DNA from: Cyprinodon diabolis | Taxonomy: Eukaryota; Chordata; Actinopteri; Cyprinodontiformes; Cyprinodontidae | NCBI GenBank assembly: GCA_030533445.1 | Contig: CM060065.1 | Span: 18,276,474-18,340,473, forward strand | Reading direction: 5' to 3' | DNA: 64,000 nt | Translations under genes and position numbers: made by a program | Notes under the pieces: generated by a model | What the model was told of the DNA's origin: nothing | Seen by the model: the letters and a program-made list of their open reading frames with translations, nothing else | The model's database searches: none | In this document: piece by piece, positions 1 through 12,065 of the stretch | How the letters are laid out: each line of letters starts with the position of its first letter | Position numbering within the stretch: position 1 is the stretch's first letter

Positions 1-1937
1 GTCACAGTTGAAAGGTAGGACAACAAATGCCACCAAGTCCCACTGACAGATTGCGAGAAAAGGTGCCTTTCATCAGATGCTCCATTCTTTCACAGCCTAC
101 CTTGCTCCTCATTGGTGCAATCATCCTTTTCATTATTTACATTTCTGCTATGCTTGCCTTTATCTGTAGCAATGCATACTATTTTGCATGCTTTCTCTGT
201 TCAACTACACATTTGGTTATCTATGTATACAGTTCGATAGAGAGGAAGAGCATTTTCTTGGCAGTTTCCTTGGATTTTCCATCTAATGTCACAAATGGGT
301 AGCAAAGATGCCATCAAAAAGACACCAGAGGATCCAAATTCTGCCTTAGTTTCCTCCCGCTCATAACTCTCCAGAGGACAGAAGGACATACATCACCTGG
401 AGAGCATTTTGGCATAGAATTATGTTGTTTATAGCAAGCTGCCTCACAGTGATCCAGATGTGTGACACTTTTATATGGGGAATGAAAAAGAGATGTGCAG
501 TACAAGTACAACTAATGTTAACCAGAGTGTGTAATCTAAAACATCAAGTAAATTGTATCTTAGAGGGGCCTGCTCAGCATGCTAAAAACAGAGGGAAGAA
601 AAGAAGAGATGTGAGCAGAGGACAGAAAAATATTGTATTTATTCCACTCTTTACCTCCTCAGAGAGTCAGATGGGCTTGGCTCGTAATGTCTAGTCAAAT
701 ATGACCTTGAGCAAGTCCATTGCTCTCACAGGACTTTCACATCGAGTCACTTCAATAAAAACAACACTACAACAGCATTCCAATGATGTATAACTGCAGA
801 TCAATTGCATTAGTGAACAGCTGGGGTCTGTTTGTCATTTTAGGTTATTGGAGCTGTTCAGTAGGCCAAGATCAAATGTCCTCCTTGTGAAATCTTTATG
901 ACTGAACCTGTCTTGTCCTTGTGCCTCCCTTGTATTTCCTTAAATGACAATATACAATAGCTGTCCCTATAAAAACCATCCAAATAATAACAAAAGTCCT
1001 TGGGAGGCTCAGGATAAAAGGATAACAATGGCTCAATCAGTGTAAAATCAAAGTGAAGCTGACATTTATATGAAATAGTGGGTATGCTGGTTTGACAAAA
1101 ACTTTGAAACTTAAAAATATGTACTTTTTGTTTAAATCATTAGTTTATTTGCTCACACGGAATCTAGTCACAAAAAAGACCAAGTTTATTACTGAGTTGC
1201 ATCATCCCCTCTGAAAATAAATGGCAGGTTTTGGGGCAGTGAATTAATGATCCTATTGACTGCAGGGCAAAACTTCAAAGCATTTTTGTTGGAGGGAAAA
1301 ATCTGGGCTTGGACTGTTCTAACATGCTTGGTATATACTGAGCTGCAGCTGTATTAAGAAAGTAGATTTCAGTAACATGGAACACAGCGGTTGTAGATGG
1401 CAACTGTTGGTGGCCAATCTTAGTATTTTTAGCTGTTGATCTACTATAATTTTCACAACCAGTAATCTCTAAGGTTTAAAGATAATTGTCTGAATAAAAA
1501 TGACATTTCAGTAAGTGGCAGTTTTGTGGAAGAACATTCCCTACTGATTTCAAAGGTCAGAGTACAATGGCAGACTTGTGACTGTAGGGAGACAACACCA
1601 GCTCAAACGCACAATTGTCACAGCCAAGATTTTTGAATATTAAAATATTAGTGTAAAATACCTCAAACCTTGAAACATTTGGGCTGCAGCAGCAAAAGAC
1701 AACACCAGCCCTCATGTCTAACAAGTATGAACAGTAAACATGTGCTACAATTTATAAAGATCCAGATAAGTTTAAAACTTAATGCCATTTAGGTTGCAGG
1801 AGAGAGGAATATCAACACTGGCAGGACGGAAAGTGATTAAAAACAACCTAAAAATGTCTTAAACAAAAAAGAATTTATAAAATACTATAAAATAATTTCA
1901 ACCATTCATCATTATTTCACCTGTCAAATCATGTGTT
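1..1937. other. Gene-free AT-rich stretch
   Basis: I see no gene, repeat family or structured RNA that I can name here. Open frames are short (under about 95 codons), lack domain signatures and are not supported by splice-site pairs. The base composition is AT-rich, like the rest of the intergenic DNA. Confidence 0.6.
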
Positions 1938-1997
1938 TTGACTCTGCAATACTTAGAGCTTGTAGTCAGTCAGGTGAAAATTGAGGCCCAAGGGTTT

Positions 1998-2895
1998 GAG
2001 TCATCACACCAGACAGGTATGAGGAAGCATCGAGCCGAAAAAAAAAAAAGAAAATTCAGATTTGACCTGAGAAAAATAATTGTTAATGCTCACAGAGCAG
2101 TAGAAGGATATGCAAATATATACATAGTTATCACAGCATCTACAAGTCTCAAGAAGTGGAGCGGTATCGTTAAGAATTTTAAAGAGACCCACACAGTACA
2201 GAATAGAACAAGTCTAGTAGAGGAAGGAAGAGAAAGATTTCAAAGACTGTGGAATGAAAACTGGAAAGAGATATGTCTAAAGAGCCCAGAATAATACCAA
2301 GGTAAACTTCACTTTGAAAGGAAATGCATCTTCAAGTCAGACTGAACTATTAAAAAGAAAGTATGGAAAAATATCACCCATAATGAAGGTGTGTTCTTTG
2401 CTCAGATGAGACCAAATTAGATTTTTTTTGCAACAGAGGTGTTGCTTGTGTTTGGTAAAAGAGTGAAAAGGCGTATAACACCAGAACACCCTGCAATACA
2501 AACCTGGTGATGGGAACATCATGTTTCTGTGCATCAGGGCCTGTGAATCCTGTTAAGGTGAAAGGAATCATTAAGAAAGCAGGGTATGTTAAACATGAAA
2601 AAAAATCCAAATTAGTCACCATCAAAACTAGGGTCGTTGCTTTGTCATTCAAAATGATGACCTCAAATATATGGCAGACCTGCAGAGCTTCCTCTAGATA
2701 AGCGAAGTAAATGTTTCTGACTGTCCCGAAAAAGCCCTGACTTAAATCCCATTGAGAATTTGTGGTGTGTAGTAAAGACCACAGACCCTAAAATCTGGAC
2801 AAGCTTGCAAAGTTTGTGATAGAACAATGGGCTGAGATTTCTCCGGAGATGTGCCAAAGACTTTTCACAAATAACAACATACTGTAATTCAATCT
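1998..2895 (+). pseudogene. Dead Tc1/mariner-like transposase
   Basis: This is a decayed Tc1-family DNA-transposon gene. In the first part (about 2040-2290) the translation carries the N-terminal paired-like helix-turn-helix of Tc1 transposases, with FDLRKIIVNAHRA, then GYANIY and FKETHTVQNR. The second part (about 2340-2890) shows the catalytic-core landmarks: a region resembling WSDETK near 2400, a GIIKKAGYVKH segment near 2560, and near 2745 the characteristic SPDLNPIENLW-type motif (read here as PDLNPIENLW). The reading frame shifts several times between these pieces, stop codons interrupt it, and no intact DDE catalytic gene can be read. I could not locate clear terminal inverted repeats, so the element ends are approximate. 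The family assignment rests on these motifs; the loss of function follows from the frame breaks. Confidence 0.72.
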
Positions 2896-3002
2896 GAAAA
2901 ACTCACAAGAACAAGGCAATTAGAAGAATTTTATTGATACATTACTTTAGTCTTTGGCGCACAGTCCTTGGCAGGAAACAATAGTGTAGAATTTTGTTTT
3001 TG

Positions 3003-3785
3003 TCATGATGTGCCCTGATAACTCACCTGCCTAACTCTGCCCGGTTTTCTAATTATCACTGATATCATCCACCTACGTTCGATAAAAGAACCTACTGTTC
3101 TTTTACATTGGGCTCAGTTCCAGCTATCGGGGCCAAATCATTGCTTGTTTGCTTTCTGTTTGTTCCCTGTTTGATGTCTTTAGTTAGTCCAAGGTTCATG
3201 TCCCTGTTCCAGTGAGGAGTTTATTCTCAAGCTAGTGTCTTCAGGTGAGTTTATTCTCTAACTAGTGGTGAGAGCGTTTCAGTGTTTCCTAGTGGTTCTG
3301 TTTTCCTGATTCCATTCCCCCCCCCTGTCTTGCCCCGTCTGATCTGTTCGCCTGAACCATCCTTTGGACTCCTACTATTATCGTGGTCACTTACCTGTGT
3401 TTCTCCCTCCAGATTGTCAGTGATTTGGCGGTGCCCCGCTCCCCCTCCTGCAGTCGCTGCAGGTCCACATCAGCTTTGCGCTTCTGTTCTGTCCCTTTTT
3501 TTTTTTTTTTTTTGGTTTAACGGCACTAGTGGCTCGTTTTTTTCAACAGGAGGCTGACAGGAAAGGGGGCATGAGAGAGGGGGAGAGATATGCGGCAAAG
3601 GACCACTGGTGGGATTCAAATCCGGGTTGGCTGCGTCGAAGACTATGGCCTCCGAACATGGGTCGTGCACGCTAACCGTTGTGCCGCCTGCATACCGTTT
3701 AATGTTTTGTTTTAATTAACGTTTTGAACTTTACTACTGACTGTCTCACCTTAAATACTGGGTCCATCTGTCCCTTTTATTACAG
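3003..3785 (+). mobile_element. Possible old solo LTR or similar repeat, split by a SINE
   Basis: The stretch begins TGTCATGATGTGCC and is a pyrimidine-rich, C- and T-biased sequence of the kind seen in fish LTRs (CCTGTCTT, TTCCCTGTTTG, CTCCCTCCAG). It is interrupted from 3496 to 3693 by a minus-strand SINE and resumes on the other side with TTAATTAACGTTTTGAAC. No paired LTR, internal region or clear target duplication was found. It could instead be part of another repeat class; the boundaries are estimates. Confidence 0.3.
3496..3693 (-). mobile_element. tRNA-derived SINE, minus strand
   Basis: Read on the minus strand, the unit starts with a tRNA-like head (CACAACGGTTAGCGTGC, resembling a pol III A box) and has a B-box-like GGATTTGAATCC. 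It then has a teleost SINE body ending near CACTAGTGCCG and an 18-bp A tail, which appears as the T run at 3496-3513 on the plus strand. This arrangement is the standard one for tRNA-derived SINEs. I did not find convincing target-site duplications. It sits inside an older LTR-like sequence, so it inserted later. Confidence 0.65.
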
Positions 3786-4024
3786 TTTAGATATGAATGA
3801 ACAGGAGTAAAGAATAGGACTGTTCCCCCCTCAGGCCTGAAACTGGTGGTGGAGTGGAGATAGATGAAGTTGGTCAGGCCGTAGACTGCTGGTTTTGTGC
3901 ATGAGCTGTATGGAGAGATCCAGTGGACTGTGCGAGCTGATACTACTGCTTTACTCAGGGACCTGGAAGATGAAAGTCCAGCTTGAATAACTCAGGTTGC
4001 GAGAACCTGTCTATTATGAGCAAG

Positions 4025-4120
4025 CTTGAAGCGACAGTGGGGAGGAAAAATCCCTGTTGGAATTAAACCTCTGGTAGAACCAGGCTCAACATGGCGGTCT
4101 TCTACCAGACCGGCTGAGAT
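4025..4120 (+). repeat. Dispersed teleost repeat, copy 1 (degenerate)
   Basis: This stretch contains AGCGACAGTGG, GAGGAAAAA, then AAACCTCTGGTAGAACCAGG. The same ordered blocks recur near 8521 and 42162, so this is one interspersed family. No coding potential is seen. The family name is not known to me. This is the most degraded of the three copies. Confidence 0.5.
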
Positions 4121-4399
4121 GAGACAGGGAATGCAGTACTGGGAGGAATGACACTCTGATGAAGCTCTAGCTACGATGTTAGAGGAGGGGCTGGAGGTGT
4201 GTTGATCTGGTGGGGGTCATCTGAATCAAAGTCCGACTTAGCAAGACTACTGCCTGCGCTTTGGGTAGCAGACTGAGTTGTGGATTGGAGACCCTTAAGA
4301 TGAACTCCGAATGCTGATTGAGCTTTCGTGGAGGTGTGTTTCAAAGCTGTGATTAGCCTGTGTTGGAGGCGTATGAGGGTAAGTAATCAGTTTCTTCAG

Positions 4400-7300
4400 A
4401 TGAACTTCCACCTATGTTCCATTTCAGCAAAAAGGGATACATGATTAACTATTAGCTTCAGGGGATTGACAATTTTGAACCTTGTATTCTTTGTGAAATT
4501 ATTTTGAATGTTTGTGCAAAACAAAAAAAGATGCAAGGTGTTAAAATGCTGTGATAAAACATCACTGATCTGTTTAAATGCACTTGGAAAACAAATAAAA
4601 AAAATTGAATTTCATGGAAAAGCAAATTTTAACCTCAACTTTGTACAGTTACATGGCACCTTACTGGCAACGGGCCGACCAGCAGTCAAAGATGTCACCA
4701 CCTTTTGACTTCTGACAAACATATCGGCAAGATAAGACAGGATAGTTTTTTAAGTTTGTGCAAATATAAAATTAGTTATTTGCACTGATAATTAATCCTG
4801 ATATTGGCCTCAAATCCAAATAGCTGTTTTTAGACTGGAGGGCTTGGTGCGTGACTTGACAATTGATGATTTAAAGATTTTTTTTCTTCTTACCAGCAAA
4901 ACTAAACATCAATATAGCAAGGAAAGATAACATATATCTTAAAGATGTTTTAGTTCATACTATTTCTTTTATATTGCAATGAAAGACCCATTTGAAACCA
5001 GGTTTACACAATTTTCTGAACGCTCAAATGATTTTTTCCCATTTAAACTGCAGTCATTTTATCATGAGTAACTAAAATACTTGATAGCTTTCTTCAAACT
5101 GAAAGTCACCTTTTCATCTTTATTAATGAGGGCATATAATGGATACCAAATTTGGAAGCTGACCTAATGCCTTATAGCTTAAAACCCAGCTTGGATGTGT
5201 TTCACTTGTATATTTTTCCTTTTCTCGTCTAGTATTTTTTTTTTTTGCACACTAAATCTGCAGCCTTTTTTTCCAAACATTTATTTACCCAAATTTAGGA
5301 TTACCTACACTCTTACAGTCGATTAGGTTAAACAAAATGCAAGATATCCCTTTAGTTCAATATAGATCTTACCCCTACATCAGTGACAATTCATTGCGTA
5401 AAAGTTCCTTACCTTGTTTCTGGTGAATATGGGGCTTGAGTTTCACACAAATTTCCATCTTCTGAATCAATTGTTATCATGATCATGTAACTTGGTTCTT
5501 CTTTTGCTGATACAGTCAGAAGATCCATGAGGTTATGAGGAAATATAACATGTAGGCACTTCTATTAATCTATTAATAGAAGTGCCAACATGGGAGATTT
5601 CCTAGCTAAGATGGTACATACTTGATTTGCTGATGAATTTCTTATGAATATTTCATTTGAATAATGTATTTGAAAATGTGAACTTTGAAGCTCTGTGAGC
5701 AAATGCTAATGACATTTTGTGACCCCAAAACCAGTCTTTGAAACATCCATTGAGGATTCAATGCACAGATAAACTTGACATCTTTACTCTCCTTTGCGCA
5801 TGTTCCCACAGGTCCAGAGGTTCAAAAGGATTTTCATTTTACAATAATTTATTTAGCTATATTTGACGTTACTGCAGTTGAATGCACTATAGAGCAGTTG
5901 GTGCTCACCCACCTGTTTTTATCTAATTAGTTTTATGAAACTCCTTTGAGGTTTCATTAACCTTGTGTGTGTGCTGGTCTCCCTTTCTTCTTTTTAGAGT
6001 TCGATCCATCAAGTTACTGTAGTGTTCTTTCTCTAGCTTCTTGTGAAGTGTTTCTAACAAGCAGACTATGTTCAGCACTGATAAATTCAAAACACTGAAA
6101 ACAAGACATAAAACATTCAAGAAAGGAGAAAATTAGCCAAAAACCAAGTTGAATTAATCGGCAGAGGTAAACTTTTAACAAAATTAAAGTCATGCATATC
6201 AAACTGTATATGTGTAGCTGAATGATCATGATTTCAGTCCTCATTTTAAACATTATGTCATATGATAATTATTAAACATATTATCTTTCCTAGAGTATAA
6301 TTTGAATTTAACATTTTTAATTGTATATTTCTAAATAATGAACCTAAATAAACACATACCCATATGCAGTTGCTGAAAAACGTAAAGAACACAATAAAGT
6401 TTACCTCAGTAAATAAATTCATTGAATGTATATACTACTTTTCTAATCAAACTGACTACTCAAACTACTTTATACTTGAGCCTTACAAAATCTGCATTCC
6501 CTAAATCAAACGCACAACTTTTAGACCATAAAGTAACAGGCAATATTCTGCTATAGCCCACAAGCAAGAAGGAAAGAAGGAGCAGCACTCATCCATGTTA
6601 AATATTTGGGGACTCATGATATTAAATCTGTATGCATTAGTTCAAAATGCATGTGGATAGTATTTTACATGTGTGCATTTTAAATAAAACTGCTTGTATC
6701 AGTATAGAATAGAATCAGCATTTATTACATATGTGCAAAATCCTGACATCATATGCAAGAAATAAGTATCAAGGAGCATATATCATACAAAGGTTTTTTG
6801 AATGGTTTTACCTATGTTAGAACATACATTAATTTATCAAAATTATACACAAAATGGTATTGCACTTGGTTTATGCATCACTGATTGTCATGAGTTCTGC
6901 TGTCTGATAAGCAGACCCTCCCTGATGTATGAAAAGAAGCAGTTGGTGATTAACTGGGTAAGGATACCTTTTCAACCACATCTGCCCACAATCTCCTTAT
7001 CTTATCATTAAGCACTTAAATGGATAGTGCAGGTTTTTACATATAAAGCTGTGTGGAGCATTCACATTTCATGATAAAAAAATGAAAAGAACTCTCTTTT
7101 ATCTCCCTAATTATCTTATTTGATTTCGTCTATTTTATTTACATGCTCAAATTAAGGACACGTCCACTTATTATTTTTTGTTACTTTTAGCTCAGTTTTT
7201 GCAATGTAGAGAGATTAGGAAACAATAACTTAACAAAAAGCATAATCTCTATAATAAACAGATGCAGCCAACAGTTTTTCCCAAATTAAATAAATACTAC

Positions 7301-7640
7301 ATCATGCTGCTTATCCAGATTTTCAGGCGTTTTCGTATTCTTTCTCTTCAATTAAACACCGCTGTAACAAGTCTTACTTTCCTGGCAGCCGCCTTTTACC
7401 AGCCAAACCAATTTGCTCGCAGCCTGAAGCCACTTTTAGGGAAAAAAACATTTTCTGTCAATTTATCGGTGAATCTAACTTATCACAGCCAGCACTGCCT
7501 GCTGTCTTAGCTGGCATTAATAATTAAATAATTCCATACTTCAGAATTTCAGTGCATTGTCTTTCATACTCTTTGGCCAACCTTATTTTAGGATTTTTGT
7601 TTTATCTATACTTTTAGGATGGATCTGTGAATTCAGAACT
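4400..7640. other. Gene-free AT-rich stretch
   Basis: No recognisable gene or named repeat is seen apart from a short perfect hairpin near 5555. Open frames are short and feature-free. Confidence 0.55.
5555..5586. repeat. Perfect 15-bp inverted repeat (hairpin)
   Basis: Arms GGCACTTCTATTAAT and ATTAATAGAAGTGCC are perfectly complementary with a 2-base spacer (CT). The hairpin sits in otherwise featureless DNA. It could be a relic of a transposon end or a chance palindrome; the length and lack of mismatch make chance less likely. Confidence 0.75.
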
Positions 7641-7765
7641 TCTGATAATACATCCTGCATGAGGCCAATGGATGCATTAGGCTTGATTACAAATCTGTTT
7701 TGAACCAATGAAATGCAGTGATGTGTTTAATGTTAAAAGAAATAGCAGACTGAAGCAAAATAAAA

Positions 7766-8012
7766 ATGGCTGCGCTCCTGGTACTACCTGTAGACTCAGA
7801 TTTTCTGTCTGGTTTAGCAGGAGTACACTCGATTTCTTTTTTGAAACACAAGCAAAACGATCCAATTTGTGCCTTTGCGGACGGGAAAAATGTGTATGCG
7901 CTCCTTCTTATCGGATTTGGCAAGAGTTCAATTAATCAGAATTACTTTATTAATCCTTTGCCGGAAATTCTTTTCTTGCTGTGCAACCGTTTACAGAAGA
8001 GAGAAAAATAAG
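7766..8012 (+). pseudogene. RecQ/DEAD-like helicase relic, repeat-associated
   Basis: One frame reads KHKQNDPICAFADGKNVY followed by a GFGKS box. This matches the start of a superfamily-2 helicase core: a Q-motif-like glutamine, then an FxxGKDV segment, then a Walker A of the LPTGFGKS type. Here LPT has decayed to LLI. The frame continues only about 30 residues past the Walker A and then stops. A second, more degraded copy of the same segment occurs near 44250 (QKDAICVFVDRKDV), so this is a repeated, probably transposon-borne or retroposed sequence rather than a host gene. Motif order is read directly; the helicase family is inferred from a short stretch and the mobile origin from its recurrence. 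Confidence 0.42.
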
Positions 8013-8520
8013 ATTGTAAGTACAATAAAGCAAAATAAAATATACCGGTAGCATAATAAGACAGAATAAAATAAGTAAAATTTGTAAAATTACAACCTAC
8101 ATGGTAAAATTACACCCTTCCTATATAAACAGTGTAAAATAAGATATAAGAGGAAAATAAGGATAAGAGAACAATTAATTAGTTGTGACACAAATCAAGA
8201 ATGTGATGCATCACAGCTCTTAAACAACACATATCAATCTGGCTAATGCCAGGTTAGGTTCACAATTCCTGCTCAAATTAATCTCAAATAAATCAAATGC
8301 AATGAAACATTAAAGGTTTTCAAGTCTAAAAACATTTTCAAACTTAATGACTCAAACAAATCTGATCTACAGATTTGTGTAAAATTTCTGTATATGATTA
8401 GGAAAATCAGCTGATAGCACTGAGTTACTGATTCTGCAGAAACTGATTCTTCTCCACACAGCAGACATTTGCTTACATTGTGTTAATGACTGCCGCAATC
8501 CCTCACAGCAATCAGGTATG

Positions 8521-8615
8521 CTGTGACAGTGGAGAGGAACACTACCTTTTAAGAGGAAGGAACTTCAAGCAGAACCAGACACAGTGTTAGTGGCCTGCTG
8601 CCAAGGCCAACTGAA
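8521..8615 (+). repeat. Dispersed teleost repeat, copy 2
   Basis: The same ordered blocks as the family members near 4025 and 42162 occur here: GACAGTGGAGAGGAA, then AAGAGGAAGGAACTTCAAGC and AGAACCAGAC. It is non-coding. Divergence from the best copy is considerable, so it is an old insertion. Confidence 0.5.
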
Positions 8616-8942
8616 GTTTGAAAAAAGAAGGAAGGGCAAAAAAAACATAGAAGCACAGATTAAACATATGATCTATGAGTAGAATATGCCATATTTATTA
8701 ACCTACCTTCCCCAATGTGATGGATTGAAACTTAAATGTATTGTGCAGGATTTTCGCGAATTTTTGAAAGACCCATCCTCTCCACAAAAAAATTGCACAT
8801 GCACAACCCTGTACCCACTCCCATGAGGGAATAAATATTAAATGCGTCCGAGAGCATGCATGAGCCCATTTCTCCTTCTGCACACTTGTTTGCATCACTC
8901 ATACAAGCTTACTTTCCTAAGGAAGATTTGTGTAAGAGTTTG

Positions 8943-9410
8943 GTTGTGGTTTGAGCACCCAAATGCAGAGGCAGGGAGGCAGAGGGGAGTTTCTTGTGGA
9001 TTTTATTAAAGGTAAACAGACAGCTGAGGCAGGAATCCAAATATCCAAAAATCAAACATGAAAAAAGTCAAACAAACCAGAAACCAAGGAGACATCAGGG
9101 GAAAACAATCACAACGAGGAAGACACAGTGAGACGGAGTTGGAGGAAGTTAGACAAGGAACCAGCACTGACACTAAACAAAGAGAGGACTAACGAGCAGA
9201 TTGGGAGCAGGTGTGAACAGAGCAGACTGGAAAGGAGATAGGGAAAAGGAGAACACAACAGGGCAGCAGAGGGCAACAAATAAAAACCTGAAAACTGAAA
9301 AATAACCAGAAAACATGACAAAATAAGATTTAAACCAATAAAATTAGAAAACAAGGAGCAAAGTAAAACTGAATACTCAAAAGAAAACATAACAAACCAA
9401 GACTGTGACA
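8943..9410 (-). mobile_element. Probable solo LTR, minus strand
   Basis: On the minus strand the unit starts TGTCACAGTCTTGG and runs 468 bp through a pyrimidine-rich body with AATAAAATCC near its end, finishing at TTTGGGTGCTCAAACCACAAC. The 5-bp word GTTTG directly flanks both ends (8938-8942 and 9411-9415), as expected of an LTR insertion. No internal retroviral region is adjacent, so it would be a solo LTR left by recombination. The 3' terminus does not end in the canonical CA, so a non-autonomous DNA element is an alternative. Confidence 0.45.
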
Positions 9411-9415
9411 GTTTG

Positions 9416-11264
9416 CAATTTTTCCACTATGTCAGACTCACCACTGGTAAGTGAAAATGGGGACGAGCACACGGGATGGCCTTACGTAAAATATCACCTG
9501 AATGACTGACAATTAGGTTGACCACTTATTTTGATGATCCACTCGGAAAAAGAACATCCTCCACTATACCTTAATACTAAAGTTGGAAGTTCCCATACAT
9601 TTTTGGAGTGTAAAATACATAAGAGGTTTTTCAAGAGCAATTTTGGGATGGTCAGCTAAGTTACAGTTAAGTATAATATAAAATGTAGCGATGGGGACAT
9701 CCACAGTTTCCTTCTCTTTCTGTCTATCTCTAACTGCTGCTGTTTCTCTGCTTTTTCTCCCCATAATCTCAGCAGCATACCTTCACAACACTCCCCTACT
9801 CGCTCGTTTTAGATGGCAGTGTAATTCAACCAAAGTAATGAAGTAAACAACATGTGGTCTGATTCCAAATGTTAATGTGTTTCATTCTGTTGAGTAAAAG
9901 TAAGTAAAATGTAAAACAACAATTTTATCTTAAGTGGCTACATAACAAGGGTCAGTTGTTAGTGTTTGAGAGACAAACTGCATGTTTTTCCCCACTATTG
10001 TTGCTCTTTATACGTTTGACTAAACCTTTGCAACATTATTGGTGGCTTCTGCAACATTAGAAGTGATTACTGATAAAAGATAAAATAAAAGGTTCGCCAT
10101 CTGCTTTGTTGTTATGCTTTTCCTTATTATCTATAAAATAAACAATATTATATCAAAGACAATATTAAACTTTTTATAAACTAAACATTGTAAAATTGTC
10201 ATTTTAAAAAATGAATAAAATACATTAGAACAATACTTTCTGAAAATGTAATAATGACCTTGACTGGTCGTGACAGTGGAAATGAACCAGAAGCCAAAGG
10301 CTTTTTCTTCTAGGTTTTTGCCACCTAGTCATTCAATCATTTTTTTTTTAATTTCTGATTATCAGAGAATGCCCTTTCTCTACAGCTCTGCCTGCATCTT
10401 CTACACATAGTATTTATATCTGTCAGTCGTGTGCAGTGCTTCTGCAGATTGCAGCTGCCGTTGGGACATGTCAAATAAATCCACTGTGCTCTCTAAAACT
10501 CTCACAGTGACAGACAGTAACAGACCAAAATCCTGATCAAAATAGGAATGTCAGCACCACTTTTGTACCTGTTATCAATTTTGCAAGCAATCTTAGTAAA
10601 TTAGCAGGAAGATGCCCACAAGTTGCATGCATGAGCAATTTACGGTTTCTTACTTTAGTGGATAAGCCTTAAAAAAGGAAAACATGGGTTAGGGTTATTT
10701 TAGTTTATTTTTATTTTCATTTATAATATACATTATATCATATGTTTTCTGCTGTGCATAAACACACATGCACAAAATGTGCACAGTTGCTTTGAATAGT
10801 AACAAATTACCTTGAAGTGCACTAACGGAGTCCCTTTTCTGGAAAAGATAGTAAGTTAATAAGTTACAGAGAAAGAAAACCAAGCTGCTAACAATTGCCA
10901 AATTAACTAACAACTTAAATATATAAAGAGAAGTGGAGATCAGACAAGATTCTCCATACAGAAGACATATTGAACAATGCTTTAGCAATCCCTATGTCAT
11001 TCTTATTTTAACTCAACTTCATGTATGCTTATTTTTTGTGTCCTGATCATTTTCTTTGGTCCACAAATTTTACATATTTCTTTTCAGAACATTAAAAAAC
11101 ATATTTACTAAGAACAATGTTAAGTTGTTTAATATGTACATTCCATGCATTGTGGGTGCTTAACCAAATAGATTTTCTTTTTACTTTTTACTCTCCTAAC
11201 CCTGTGTTAGATTAACATTTATTTATTTTTTAATTAACCTTTATGCTTTGCCTGTTCATAAATA
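9416..11264. other. Gene-free AT-rich stretch
   Basis: No gene or named repeat was recognised. Short open frames here have no domain features and are treated as chance. Confidence 0.55.
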
Positions 11265-12065
11265 GCTCAGCTGTAGAGGTGTTCAACAGCACCAAATTCA
11301 TGGGGGGTGCACATCACAGACACCCTCACCTGGATTGTAAACACCACCTCACTGGTCAAAAGGGCACAAAAGAACATGTACTTCCTGCGCCTGGATGAGG
11401 AGAGCCCACCTGCCCCCATCCATCCTCTCGACCTTCTACAGAAGCACCTTATAGAGCGTTCTGACCAGCTGTCTCACTATGTGGGGTGGAGGCTGCAGCG
11501 CCTCAGACTGGAATAAGGTGAAAAGAGTGGTGAGAACAGAACAGCAGAGATGATCATTGGGGCTCCTCTTCCCTCCATTAAAGACATTTCATCCCAGGGC
11601 TGCGTGTCCCCAGCCGGTAACATCATCAGTGACTCCTCACAACCCCACCGTGGACTGTTCTCCCTGCTGCCCTCTGGGAAGAGGCTTTGTAGCATCCGCT
11701 GCAGCTCCAGGAGATTCTGCAACAGCTTTTTCCCCATTGCCATCAGAGAGCTGTACCGTTGGGCAAAAAAACTATATCAAATCACAGACTCTACATCACA
11801 CTGACAACACCAAACCAAAAAGAACTCAACTCAAAAAAGAAATTTCTACTGCATTTTTGCACCTTAAATGTCTTTGCACTGCTCTGAACTTCAATGTGTT
11901 TTGCACCATGTTTTTCTCCCACACTGTTTACATTCGATCATTGCTGCACTGAAATGGAAATGTTCATTTCACTGCTAATATGCTGCTCATTTACTGTCTG
12001 AAAACTGTACAAAATGAAAATTTTCTTGTCCCAAATTTTTCTGACAATAAAAGTAGTCTAAGTCT
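11265..12065 (+). pseudogene. LINE 3' end: reverse-transcriptase C-terminus, decayed
   Basis: This is the tail of a non-LTR retrotransposon. Translation in alternating frames gives LTWIVNTTSLVKRAQKNMYF, then PPSIKD-like and GLFSLLPSGKR segments and FCNSFFPIAIREL. This series is typical of the region after the reverse-transcriptase thumb in CR1/L2/Rex1-type LINEs. At least two frameshifts separate these blocks. The 3' end finishes at ACAATAAAAGTAG followed by a short TCTAAG repeat, the sort of simple tail these elements leave. A related, separately degraded copy lies near 46060 with the same tail motif. The 5' body is absent, as usual for truncated LINE insertions. Confidence 0.72.
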
